This document shows, piece after piece, positions 33,914 through 42,991 of a DNA stretch of 64,000 nucleotides. The stretch is from Chryseobacterium sp. CY350. GTDB lineage: Bacteria; Bacteroidota; Bacteroidia; Flavobacteriales; Weeksellaceae. Position 1 is the stretch's first letter; every line of letters starts with the position of its first letter. The position numbers were made by a program, and so were the translations under genes. The stretch covers positions 2,418,001-2,482,000 of the forward strand of contig NZ_CP116034.1 in assembly GCF_027945075.1 (NCBI RefSeq), given 5' to 3'. The notes under the pieces were generated by a model. It ran no database searches and was not told the origin of the DNA. It worked only from the letters and a program-made list of their open reading frames with translations.

Positions 33914-35632
33914 ATGCACAAAACTTTCCTCATTCTTTTGTTTCTTTTCTATCAAAGTCTATGCTTTCCGCAAAGTATGAAGCAATTTAGTATTCCAGAT
34001 TCATTGAAAACAAAAAGTTTTGAACTATTGGAAAAATCCTATAGAAAAATATTACCCTTAAATAAAACTAAAGCAGCAATTTATGCTAATAGTATTCTTC
34101 TAAAAGGTAAAGTAGAAAATAGTGATGTAAGAATAGCCGATGGATATTTAATGTTATATCAACTAAGCAGTGATAAATCAGCATTATTGTATTTAGATAG
34201 TATGAGATTAGTATCTAGAAAAATGAATAATTCTCAATATTTAGCTAATAGTTATAAGTACAAAGGGAATTATTATTACATAAAAGGGGAATATCCAAAT
34301 GCATTAACTAATTATTTAATAGCAAGAGACTATTCAAAAGGTGATAGTGAAACATTTCATATTCTCAATTTCAATATTGGGTTATTAAAACTTGAACTAA
34401 AAGAATATCAATCAGCCACACAACTCTTTTTAGGTTATAAACAATATTTGGAAAAAAATAACGCAGAAAAGTCTTTTGATTACCTGAGTTCTATATATGC
34501 GTTGGCATATTCTTATAGTTTTACAAATGAGTTAGACTTATCAGATCAATATATAGAGCTTGGTCTGAAAAAAAATCAAGTAATAAAAGATGATGAAAGC
34601 AAAGCTAATTTATTAATGGTTTTAGGGATAAATGATTATAAAAGGAAAAACTATAAAGAAGCATTGAAATCTTTAAAAAGTGCGTCTAAATTAATGAGGG
34701 ATAATTATTATTACCCTCAAAATCTAGCTATTAGTGAATATTATATTGGAAGAATTTTATATAATATGAATAATGTAGATTTTTTAAGCACATTTGAAAA
34801 AGTTGATTCTATAATTATTAAAACTAAAAATGTTACAAATGAATTAAGAAATACATATCCATTATTGATTGAATATTATAAAAAAACAGGGAACAAAGAA
34901 AAACAACTATATTACATTGAACACTTATTATCCGTGGATAGTATTTTAAACAGGAACAATAGCTTTTTATCAACAGAGATCAATAAAAAATATGATACAC
35001 CTATTCTTCTAGAAGAAAAAGAAAATTTAATTGCAGATTTAAATTCAAAGAATTATACATTATTTTGGTTATTAGGAATAGGAGGCGTGCTTTTAGTGAG
35101 CCTATCAGTACTACAGGTAAAAAATAGAAAAAAAATAAAGCTATACCAAAGCAAAGCAGATTTACTCATCCAGTCTTCAATTCCAATTGAAAACATTGAT
35201 CCTATTGATATAGTAGCTATTGATGAGGTGAGAGATGATACCAAAAAAGAAAGATCGAAGAACACTTTATCAGATGATAAGCTTAAGCAGTTAAATATAA
35301 TGTTAAAAGAGTTTGAAAATGGAAAGCGTTTTTTAGATAAGACGATAAATTTAGAGGTTTTATCTAAAGAATTAAATACAAACAGGGCTTATTTATCAAA
35401 ATCCGTGAACAACCTGAAAGGATTAAATTTCCCTCAGTATCTTAATCAATTAAGAATTAAATATATTATTGAAGAATTAAAGAAAAATAAAAGCCTTCAA
35501 AAATTAACAATAGTAGCTCTTGCGGATGAAGCAGGATATAATAATGTAGAGTCTTTTACTAACGCTTTTAAAAAAATAACAGGTACTTTACCTTCATATT
35601 TCATAAAGGCATTACAAGAAAATATCAATTAA
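33914..35632 (+). CDS. Membrane-anchored TPR sensor with AraC-type DNA-binding domain
   Basis: A 572-residue regulator of a form typical of Bacteroidota. Signal peptide (LILLFLFYQSLCFPQS), then TPR-like helical repeats in the periplasm (residues ~25-370), one membrane helix (LFWLLGIGGVLLVSLSVLQV region, ~375-395), a linker, and a C-terminal AraC helix-turn-helix (residues ~455-570; LNTNRAYLSKSVNN and VALADEAGYNNVESFTNAFK then TGTLPSYF). It would sense an extracytoplasmic cue, perhaps an exported peptide, and activate nearby promoters. It is divergent from the peptide operon and upstream of the lanthipeptide-like operon; shared motifs support control of both. Confidence 0.85.
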   Translation: MHKTFLILLFLFYQSLCFPQSMKQFSIPDSLKTKSFELLEKSYRKILPLNKTKAAIYANSILLKGKVENSDVRIADGYLMLYQLSSDKSALLYLDSMRLVSRKMNNSQYLANSYKYKGNYYYIKGEYPNALTNYLIARDYSKGDSETFHILNFNIGLLKLELKEYQSATQLFLGYKQYLEKNNAEKSFDYLSSIYALAYSYSFTNELDLSDQYIELGLKKNQVIKDDESKANLLMVLGINDYKRKNYKEALKSLKSASKLMRDNYYYPQNLAISEYYIGRILYNMNNVDFLSTFEKVDSIIIKTKNVTNELRNTYPLLIEYYKKTGNKEKQLYYIEHLLSVDSILNRNNSFLSTEINKKYDTPILLEEKENLIADLNSKNYTLFWLLGIGGVLLVSLSVLQVKNRKKIKLYQSKADLLIQSSIPIENIDPIDIVAIDEVRDDTKKERSKNTLSDDKLKQLNIMLKEFENGKRFLDKTINLEVLSKELNTNRAYLSKSVNNLKGLNFPQYLNQLRIKYIIEELKKNKSLQKLTIVALADEAGYNNVESFTNAFKKITGTLPSYFIKALQENIN

Positions 35633-35685
35633 TTATTATTTTTAAATAACACATTACCAATTGGTTGTAAGTTTATTAACACGGA

Positions 35686-35742
35686 ATTTATAAATTTTGG
35701 GTTGTTTTTTTTGACTAGTTCTATATTTTATTTCGTTATTTG
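35686..35742 (+). promoter_or_regulatory. Site C and weak promoter of the lanthipeptide-like operon
   Basis: Motif ATTTATAAATTTTGGG (35686-35701) lies 8 bases before a TTTG (35710-35713). A degenerate -7 box follows: only its TTTG half is present at 35739-35742, with the TA missing. A weak core promoter with an upstream site suggests dependence on an activator, most simply the adjacent AraC-type regulator. Confidence 0.45.
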
Positions 35743-35772
35743 CAAAACATTTACAATAAATACAACAGACAA

Positions 35773-35949
35773 ATGAAACAAAAAAAACAAACTGAAAAAA
35801 AATTATCTTTAAGAAAATTACAAATGGCTAAAATCAATAATCCTCATATGATAAAAGGAGGTGATGGTAGTAGCGTTTGTAAAACTACAGCGTTTTTTGG
35901 GCTGGATGAAAATGATGGTGGACATACTGGAACAAGACCAACCAAGTAA
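35773..35949 (+). CDS. Lanthipeptide-like RiPP precursor peptide
   Basis: A 58-residue precursor. An earlier in-frame ATG at 35740 is less likely because it overlaps the promoter region. The leader MKQKKQTEKKLSLRKLQMAK then INNPHMIKGG has the KKLSLRKLxxAKxNN pattern of Bacteroidota class I lanthipeptide leaders, and ends in GG at residues 29-30, a possible C39 site. The 28-residue core starts DGSSVCKTTAFF and ends HTGTRPTK; it has two Ser, four Thr and a single Cys, so at most one (methyl)lanthionine could form. It is followed after 8 bases by the prolyl-oligopeptidase gene and then both LanB parts, so its role as their substrate is well supported by position. Confidence 0.8.
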   Translation: MKQKKQTEKKLSLRKLQMAKINNPHMIKGGDGSSVCKTTAFFGLDENDGGHTGTRPTK

Positions 35950-35957
35950 ACAAGAAA

Positions 35958-38138
35958 ATGATTAAGTCAAATCTAATCTTCTATGTAGCTTTTGTTTTTG
36001 TTGGAATGATAAATGCTCAAAAAACTAATTTAGCACCCTCTACACCATTCACTGACGAATACTTTGGAACTAAAATAGTTGATGAGTACAGAAACCTAGA
36101 AAATTTGAAAGACCCTTTAACAGTTCAATGGATGAAGGATCAGACACAATATTCTATATCTATTCTTCAAAGTATACCCAACAGAAAATATTATATTGAT
36201 AGAAGACTAGAATTTGATAAGAAAAAGTCATTTTCCGTATCTAATATAAATATTACAGAAAATGACTTTTATTTTTATTTAAAACAAAAGCCTGAAGAAA
36301 ATAACACAAAAGTTTTTTTCAAAAAAGGATTTGACGGAATTGAAAAGGAAATTTTTAATCCTCAAAACTATAAACCTGAAAATAAAAAAGATTATCAAAT
36401 AAATTATATAAAGCCTAATTATGATGGCTCAAAGCTGGCAATTGCTTTAACTGAAAGTGGCAAAGAAATTTCAGAGATGGTAATCTATGATTTAATACAA
36501 GACAGATTACTGCCTCATATCATTACTAATTGTTGGCCTTCAGATAGTGGAGGTATATCATGGCTTCCAGATAATAATAGGTTTATATATCTCTATTATC
36601 CCGTTATTGATAGTAATTCACCTTCATTTTTAAAAGATATGGAGTCTGTTATTTATAGAATTGGTGATGATCCTCAAAATCTAAATATCCTTTTGTCTAA
36701 GAAAAATAATCCAAACTTAAATATCAAATCTGAAGACTTTCCTGACGTATCGTTACTTACAAAAAGTAGTAACTATTTATTTGGATATATATCAGGTCCG
36801 GTAAAATTTATGGATACTTATTACATATCTGCGAAAGATATTGATAATAAAAATAAATGGAAATTTTTATTTAGCAAAGAAGATAAGATTACGGACTTTA
36901 TTACTAAAGGAGATAATATTATTTATATTTCAGAAAAGAATGGGACTAATGCTATATACAGTACTTCATTACAGAATCCTGATTTCAAAAATCCGTCTGT
37001 AATTGTGCCAAATATTCCTGATGAAATTATTAATGATATATCCAGTATAAAAGATGGATTTATCTTTTATAGTTCTAAAAATGGAGTAGAAGCAAAGTTA
37101 TATTTGTATAAAGAAGAAAAAATAGAATCATTAAAGCTACCGATTCCAGCGGGAGACATTTTAATTACTACTAAGAGCGACCTTTCAAATGATTTCTGGA
37201 TTTCTTGTAGTGGTTGGAAAAATGATTCTGAAAGATTTAAGTATAACTTTTTAACCAAAAAATTTGTTGCCGAAAATTTAGCACCAATTGTTGAGTATCC
37301 GGAATTCAAAGACGTTGTTATTGAAGAAATTACTGTAAAATCCCATGATGGATTAGATATTCCTCTTTCTTTAATTTACAGTAAAAATATTATAAAGAAT
37401 AAGCACAATCCTTTAATTATTGATGCTTATGGAGGGTACGGATATAACAATAGTCCATATTTTGAGAAAACATATTTGCTTTGGGTCCTGCAAGGAGGTA
37501 TTGTTGCTATTGCTCATGTAAGAGGTGGAGGTGAAAAAGGTGAAGAATGGTATAAAGGGGGATATAAAACTACCAAGCCGAACTCTTGGAAAGATGTAAT
37601 CTCTTGTGCAGAATATATGATAAAGCAGAATTACACATCCCCTGAAAATATTGCTATTTGGGGAGCAAGCGCAGGAGGTATTACTATAGGAAGAGCAATG
37701 ACTGAAAGACCTAATTTATTTAAAGTTGCAATAATTAATGCGGGTGTAGTCAATGCATTAAGAATGGAATTCACACCAAACGGCCCAAATAATGTGAAAG
37801 AATTAGGCACAGTTAAAGTTCAATCTGAGTTCAAATCATTGCTGGAAATGGATGCTTATCAACATGTCAAAAAAGGAATTAAATACCCTGCCTCTTTCAT
37901 TACCGGAGGAATAAATGATCCTAGAGTAATCCCATGGATGCCAACAAAATTTGCAGCAAAGCTGATCGCTGATAATACTTCAGACAATCCTATTCTTTTA
38001 AAAATCGATTATGAAGGAGGACATGGAGGTGATATCCCATTATTACAGAAGTATGATAACTTAGCTGACATCTTTGCCTTTGCCTTTTGGCAATTAGGAC
38101 ATCCTGATTACCAACCAAAAGAAGAAATTAAAAAGTAA
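35958..38138 (+). CDS. Secreted S9A prolyl-oligopeptidase-family peptidase
   Basis: A 726-residue serine peptidase with an N-terminal signal peptide (LIFYVAFVFVGMINAQKT). A beta-propeller domain (residues ~80-420) is followed by an alpha/beta hydrolase domain. Catalytic residues: Ser in IWGASAGGITIG, Asp in GGINDPRVIPWMPTK, His in EGGHGGD. Typical S9A enzymes cleave after Pro in short peptides; some (PCY1, POPB) ligate and macrocyclise RiPP cores. It is placed inside the lanthipeptide operon between precursor and LanB, so it most likely trims the exported peptide in the periplasm. Leader NNP and core TRPTK contain Pro sites. Cyclase activity would be speculative. Confidence 0.9.
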   Translation: MIKSNLIFYVAFVFVGMINAQKTNLAPSTPFTDEYFGTKIVDEYRNLENLKDPLTVQWMKDQTQYSISILQSIPNRKYYIDRRLEFDKKKSFSVSNINITENDFYFYLKQKPEENNTKVFFKKGFDGIEKEIFNPQNYKPENKKDYQINYIKPNYDGSKLAIALTESGKEISEMVIYDLIQDRLLPHIITNCWPSDSGGISWLPDNNRFIYLYYPVIDSNSPSFLKDMESVIYRIGDDPQNLNILLSKKNNPNLNIKSEDFPDVSLLTKSSNYLFGYISGPVKFMDTYYISAKDIDNKNKWKFLFSKEDKITDFITKGDNIIYISEKNGTNAIYSTSLQNPDFKNPSVIVPNIPDEIINDISSIKDGFIFYSSKNGVEAKLYLYKEEKIESLKLPIPAGDILITTKSDLSNDFWISCSGWKNDSERFKYNFLTKKFVAENLAPIVEYPEFKDVVIEEITVKSHDGLDIPLSLIYSKNIIKNKHNPLIIDAYGGYGYNNSPYFEKTYLLWVLQGGIVAIAHVRGGGEKGEEWYKGGYKTTKPNSWKDVISCAEYMIKQNYTSPENIAIWGASAGGITIGRAMTERPNLFKVAIINAGVVNALRMEFTPNGPNNVKELGTVKVQSEFKSLLEMDAYQHVKKGIKYPASFITGGINDPRVIPWMPTKFAAKLIADNTSDNPILLKIDYEGGHGGDIPLLQKYDNLADIFAFAFWQLGHPDYQPKEEIKK

Positions 38139-38141
38139 ATA

Positions 38142-40334
38142 ATGTCCCAATTCCCTTATCGCTTTTTTGAAGAGTATATTGTTCGTACTCCTTTATTTTC
38201 ACATAAAAACTTTAGACAAAAATTTAATACTGATGAAATTTCACATCTTGAGTTAAAAGAAATTTGCGCAGATTTAGTTTTTCAGGAAGCAATCTATTTG
38301 GCATCTCCTAATTTATATAAAGAATTAAAAAACTGGTTAGATTCAGAAAAAAAAATATCCCCAAGTCAATACCAAAAACTTAAAAACACCATCTTAAAAT
38401 ACTATATCAGAATGAGTACACGATGTACGCCATTCGGACTATTTTCAGGAGTTGGCTTGGGGAAATTTAATTACGAAAACAACAGTCTTTACGAAAATGA
38501 ATTATTAAAAGTAAGAGATACCAAATTGGACATGCATCTTTTGGTTTCTCTTGCAAAGACTTTAGAAAAGAAACCAGACATTAGAAGACGACTTCTATAT
38601 TTCCCCAATAATAGTATTTACAAAATAGGGAAGAAAATCCGTTATGTTGAGTACGAATATAAAGAAGGAAAAAGAGATTACATCATTTCTTCTGCTCCAA
38701 TTTCTGACGAGCTTTCTCAGATATTAAATTTCACAAAACAAGGGAAAACAAGCTCCCAGATTGCAGAAATTCTTATAGGTGATGAAATAAACTATGAAGA
38801 AGCAAATTCATTTATAAAAGAATTGATTGACAATCAGGTTTTAGTGAGTGAACTGGAATCCACTGTTTCAGGATGCGATTTTTTAGATACGCTAATTTCT
38901 GTTCTAAATCGAATTGGAGCTATAAATGAGACTAAAAATTTAGTTTTAATAAAAGAAAAACTGAATCAATTAGATTTTAAGATAGGAAATCAAGTTTTTC
39001 TATATTCAGAAATCGAAAATCTGATTAAATCTTTCAAAACAGATTATGAGCAAAAATATCTTTTCCAGACAGACCTTTATTTTAGAAATGAATTTACAAT
39101 TTCAGGTCATTGGAAAAAGGAAATCAAAAAAGGCTTGATTTTCCTCAATAAAATCACTTTACTCAGCAAAGACAACCCATTTGAAAATTTTAAGAAAGCA
39201 TTCTATGAGCGATTTGACACTCAGGAAATGCCCTTATCTTATGTTTTAGACACGGAAATAGGAATTGGCTACCTTCAGAATAAAAATGCTAAAGGAATTC
39301 ATCCGTATTTGGAAGATCTGAAACTTCCGCATTCTCAAAAAAAACAAAATCTTCAAATTCATCTTACTCCATTTCAAAAAATTCTTAATGAAAAAGTACA
39401 GGAAGCTTTATTAGAAAATCAATTTACTATTTCATTGAATGATGATGATATCAAAAAGTTTGAAGAAAACTGGGATGATTTGCCAGACACTTTATCTGTA
39501 ATGGCAGAAATAATATCCGAAAATAATGAAGAAAAATTGTCCCTTGGAAGTGTTGGAGGAAGCAGTGCTGCAAATCTCTTAGGTAGATTTTGTTCTGAAC
39601 AATCTAATGTTCAAAATCTTACAAAACAAATTACAAAAAAAGAAACAGAACTGAATTCTGATTATGTTTTGGCAGAAATTATACATCTTCCGGAAACCAG
39701 AATTGGAAATATCATCAGAAGACCAACGCTTCGCGAGTATGAGATTCCGTATTTAGCTGCGTCTGTTTTGCCGAAAGAGAACCAAATTCCTGTTGATGAC
39801 CTGTACATTTCTTTGAATAATAACAGAATCATTTTACGGTCGAAAAAACTCAATAAAGAGATCATGCCGTTTCTTACAAATGCACATAATTATTACTCTA
39901 ACACTTTGCCTTTATATCATTTCCTATCAGACCTGCATTCTCAAAACACTCGCACAGGTTTATACTTCGAATGGGGAGGTCTTTCACAGATTTACAAGTT
40001 TCTGCCAAGAATAGAATATAAAAAAATTGTAATATCTAAAGCCCAATGGAATGTCGTAGAAAGAGAGATCTTATCAATAGATTCAAACTCTAACAATAAA
40101 GCTGAATTCCTTGAACTCATGAAAAAATGGAGAACCAAAAGACAGGTTCCGAAATGGATTCAATGGGTAAAATCTGACAATACCTTGCCGATGAATTTAG
40201 AAAATTATGATCTGGCAAAACTATTTATTGAAACCGTAAAAAGTGAAAAACAAATCATGATTGAAGAATTTTTGTATCATGAAAAGGATGATTTTAAGCG
40301 TGAATTTATTTTTCCGATGTACAAATCCAACTAA
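38142..40334 (+). CDS. Lantibiotic dehydratase, glutamylation part (LanB N-terminal protein)
   Basis: A 730-residue protein matching the glutamylation domain of class I LanB. It uses glutamyl-tRNA to activate Ser/Thr of the precursor for dehydration. Seen are MSTRCTPFGLFSGVG (the RxTPFGLFxG signature), LFQTDLYF, a FDTQEMPLSYVLDTEIGIGY stretch, GSVGGSSAANLLGRFC, and YFEWGGLSQIYKFLPRI. The elimination domain is on the separate gene 36 bases downstream, as in thiopeptide systems and many Bacteroidota loci. Its start is 3 bases after the peptidase stop. Confidence 0.93.
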   Translation: MSQFPYRFFEEYIVRTPLFSHKNFRQKFNTDEISHLELKEICADLVFQEAIYLASPNLYKELKNWLDSEKKISPSQYQKLKNTILKYYIRMSTRCTPFGLFSGVGLGKFNYENNSLYENELLKVRDTKLDMHLLVSLAKTLEKKPDIRRRLLYFPNNSIYKIGKKIRYVEYEYKEGKRDYIISSAPISDELSQILNFTKQGKTSSQIAEILIGDEINYEEANSFIKELIDNQVLVSELESTVSGCDFLDTLISVLNRIGAINETKNLVLIKEKLNQLDFKIGNQVFLYSEIENLIKSFKTDYEQKYLFQTDLYFRNEFTISGHWKKEIKKGLIFLNKITLLSKDNPFENFKKAFYERFDTQEMPLSYVLDTEIGIGYLQNKNAKGIHPYLEDLKLPHSQKKQNLQIHLTPFQKILNEKVQEALLENQFTISLNDDDIKKFEENWDDLPDTLSVMAEIISENNEEKLSLGSVGGSSAANLLGRFCSEQSNVQNLTKQITKKETELNSDYVLAEIIHLPETRIGNIIRRPTLREYEIPYLAASVLPKENQIPVDDLYISLNNNRIILRSKKLNKEIMPFLTNAHNYYSNTLPLYHFLSDLHSQNTRTGLYFEWGGLSQIYKFLPRIEYKKIVISKAQWNVVEREILSIDSNSNNKAEFLELMKKWRTKRQVPKWIQWVKSDNTLPMNLENYDLAKLFIETVKSEKQIMIEEFLYHEKDDFKREFIFPMYKSN

Positions 40335-40370
40335 AATGTTTGAGGAATATTCATGAAAAAAAGATAGGTT

Positions 40371-41249
40371 ATGACAGTAATAAGAAAATTCGCCCCGGGA
40401 ACAGAATGGCTCTACCTGAAAATTTACACTGGAGTAAAAACAGCAGATCTCATTTTAGAAGAAGCAATACAATCAGTAGCGCAATATTTTCTCGGTAATA
40501 ATGAAATTTCAAAATGGTTTTTTATTCGCTATCATGATCCTAAACCACATTTGCGAGTAAGATTTTGCTTACATAATACTGAGGATTATTTTACTGTTCT
40601 TAACAAAATAAACGAAGAACTCCAAGAATTTACCGACAGTGGAGAAATTTCCAATATTTTAATTGAAACATATAATAGAGAAATCGAACGTTACGGACAA
40701 AACACCGTAGAAGAAGCGGAAACATTATTTCATAAAAATAGCGAATTTACTTTATTGTGTCTTCCGTACGACGATGAGGACAAGCTTATTTTCGGCATTT
40801 TTCTAATTGATCAAATATTGAATAAGCTTAATCTTGAAATTACTGAGAAATTAGCTTGGATTAGAAATTTTAATGATGCTTTCAAAGAGGAATTTAATGC
40901 TGACAAAAATCTCAACAGCCAGTTAGACAAAAAATACAGAGAGTTCAAACCAAAATTAATCAACTTTATACAGTCGGATGAGTTTTCGGATGAAAGAATT
41001 GCAATTGTTCTTCACACAGAAGAATGCGATGCTGCATTACAAAATATTCTTCAGCACCATCAAAACGATGTGTTGGGTATTTCTTTGCAAACTTTCTTTT
41101 CAAGCATATTCCATATGAATATCAATAGACTATTTGTTTCAGATCAAAGATTGTTCGAGATGGTTATTTATGATTATTTGTTGAGGTATTATAAATCATT
41201 GGCGTTCGCAACCATCAAAAAAAACGAATCTTTCCTTATCACTCAATAA
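40371..41249 (+). CDS. LanB elimination-domain protein (thiopeptide-type biosynthesis protein)
   Basis: A 292-residue stand-alone SpaB_C/TbtC-like protein that removes glutamate from the activated residues to leave dehydroamino acids. Diagnostic segments are the N-terminal WLYLKIYTGVKTADLIL, KWFFIRYHDPKPHLRVRF (the charged elimination-site region), ETYNREIERYG, and SIFHMNINRLF near the C-terminus. It is the last gene of the plus-strand operon. No LanC-like cyclase follows; the next gene is recN on the other strand. Confidence 0.92.
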   Translation: MTVIRKFAPGTEWLYLKIYTGVKTADLILEEAIQSVAQYFLGNNEISKWFFIRYHDPKPHLRVRFCLHNTEDYFTVLNKINEELQEFTDSGEISNILIETYNREIERYGQNTVEEAETLFHKNSEFTLLCLPYDDEDKLIFGIFLIDQILNKLNLEITEKLAWIRNFNDAFKEEFNADKNLNSQLDKKYREFKPKLINFIQSDEFSDERIAIVLHTEECDAALQNILQHHQNDVLGISLQTFFSSIFHMNINRLFVSDQRLFEMVIYDYLLRYYKSLAFATIKKNESFLITQ

Positions 41250-41279
41250 TAAAATTATCAAATTACATGAACACCAAAT

Positions 41280-42929
41280 CTACCCAATCAACTCCTTCGC
41301 CTGCGCCATCGCAGCCTCCGTAATTTTACTTCCGGAAAGCAATTGCGCAATTTCGTTCAACTTTTCTTCTTCATTCAAAGTAATGATAGTCGACTGCGTT
41401 TTGCCATTAATATCTTCTTTTACAACTTTATAATTATCATTTCCTTTTGCGGCAACCTGCGCTAAATGAGAAATGACGATCAACTGCATATCCTGAGACA
41501 TCTCACGCATCAGATTTCCGATTTCTTCGGCAACTTTTCCGGAAACTCCGGTGTCGATTTCGTCTAAAATAAGCGTAGGAAGCATATCGCTTTCCGCAAT
41601 GATTTTCTTTACCGCCAACATGACACGCGATCTTTCTCCGCCCGAAATAGCAGTCTGGATAGGCTTTAAAGGAAAACCTGAATTTGCCTGAAACAAAAGC
41701 TGAATATTTTCTTTCCCATATTGATTAAATTCCAGAGCGTCTACTAAATCTATATCTACTTTCGCTTTTTCAAGACCCAGTTTTTTAAGCAGATCTTCTG
41801 CTTTTTTAATGAAAACGGGAATGCTTTTCTTTCTGTTTTTTGAAAGTTTTTCGGCTAAAGACTGTAGAGATTTTTCTTTTTTGGCTATATTAATTTCAAT
41901 CTCCGCAATAGATACTTCAATTTCTGCCGTTCCTTTTTGTTCTCCGGATAGCTGATCTCTGATTTCTTTCAATTCATTCAGATCCGAAACATTATGTTTA
42001 AGAAATAAAGCATTGATTTTATTATTCAGCTCAGAAAGTATAGCCAGATTTTCAGGATTAATTTCAATATTTTCGGTTTCATCTTCCAACTCCTGAAGAA
42101 TATCTTTTAACTCAACGAAAGACCCTTCCAGTCTTTCATTCAGTTCAGAAAACGAATGAGAGACATCTGCAATTTTTGAAAGTTTATTTTTAGCTTCATT
42201 AAAGAAAGAAAGAATCCCTATTTCTTCCTGATGAAATCTCGATAGAATCTGTGCAATATTTTCAGAAATCATCCCGGCATTTTCCTGCAAAGAAAGTTGA
42301 TTTTGAAGATCATCATAATCTACATCATCCAGTTTCAGATCTTCCAACTCATTTAAAAGAAACTGTTTGTAGTCGCTTTCTTTTGTGTTTTCCGATAGTT
42401 GAATCTGGAGTTTTTTTAGCTGAGCCTTTAAACTTTGAAACTCTAAAAAATCATGTTGATATTCTTCAATAAGTTTTTTATTTTCTGAAAGTCCATCAAT
42501 TATTTTAAACTGATAATCTGCTGTAAAAAGATTTGACGTTTCAAACTGAGAATGAATATCGATCAATTGCGAAGTCAGCTCTCTCAAAACATCCAGCGTT
42601 ACAGGAACGTCATTGATAAATGCTCTGGATTTTCCCGAAGGTAAGATTTCTCTTCGGATAATTGTCTGATGCTCATAATCGAGATCATTTTCGATAAAGA
42701 ATTTTTTAAACTGATTATTCAGCTCAAATTCTGTTTCGACGATACTTTTTTCTTCGGTTTTTGAAATCGATTTTAAGTCTGCTCTTTCGCCCAATATCAA
42801 ACGAAGCGCGCCCAAAATGATTGATTTTCCGGCACCTGTTTCTCCTGTAATGACCTGTAAACCATTTTTTAAGGATACATCAAGTGCATCAATAAGCGCA
42901 AAATTTTTAATATATATTCTCGAAAGCAT
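41280..42929 (-). CDS. recN: DNA repair protein RecN
   Basis: An SMC-like ATPase of 549 residues acting in double-strand break repair. The Walker A GETGAGKSIILGALRL lies near residue 30, the coiled-coil arms occupy residues ~150-380, and the C-terminal lobe has the signature AISGGERSRVMLAVKK and Walker B LILDEIDTGVSGKVAEE. It is last in the conserved run bamD-rpoZ-coaBC-porD-recN and marks the right boundary of the RiPP island. A -7 box (TATATTTG, minus strand 42957-42964) lies 28 bases upstream. Confidence 0.96.
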   Translation of the reverse strand: MLSRIYIKNFALIDALDVSLKNGLQVITGETGAGKSIILGALRLILGERADLKSISKTEEKSIVETEFELNNQFKKFFIENDLDYEHQTIIRREILPSGKSRAFINDVPVTLDVLRELTSQLIDIHSQFETSNLFTADYQFKIIDGLSENKKLIEEYQHDFLEFQSLKAQLKKLQIQLSENTKESDYKQFLLNELEDLKLDDVDYDDLQNQLSLQENAGMISENIAQILSRFHQEEIGILSFFNEAKNKLSKIADVSHSFSELNERLEGSFVELKDILQELEDETENIEINPENLAILSELNNKINALFLKHNVSDLNELKEIRDQLSGEQKGTAEIEVSIAEIEINIAKKEKSLQSLAEKLSKNRKKSIPVFIKKAEDLLKKLGLEKAKVDIDLVDALEFNQYGKENIQLLFQANSGFPLKPIQTAISGGERSRVMLAVKKIIAESDMLPTLILDEIDTGVSGKVAEEIGNLMREMSQDMQLIVISHLAQVAAKGNDNYKVVKEDINGKTQSTIITLNEEEKLNEIAQLLSGSKITEAAMAQAKELIG

Positions 42930-42991
42930 GATCTTTAGCAGATATTATTGTGACTGCAAATATAAATTTTAGAATTCAAAAATCCTGCCTC

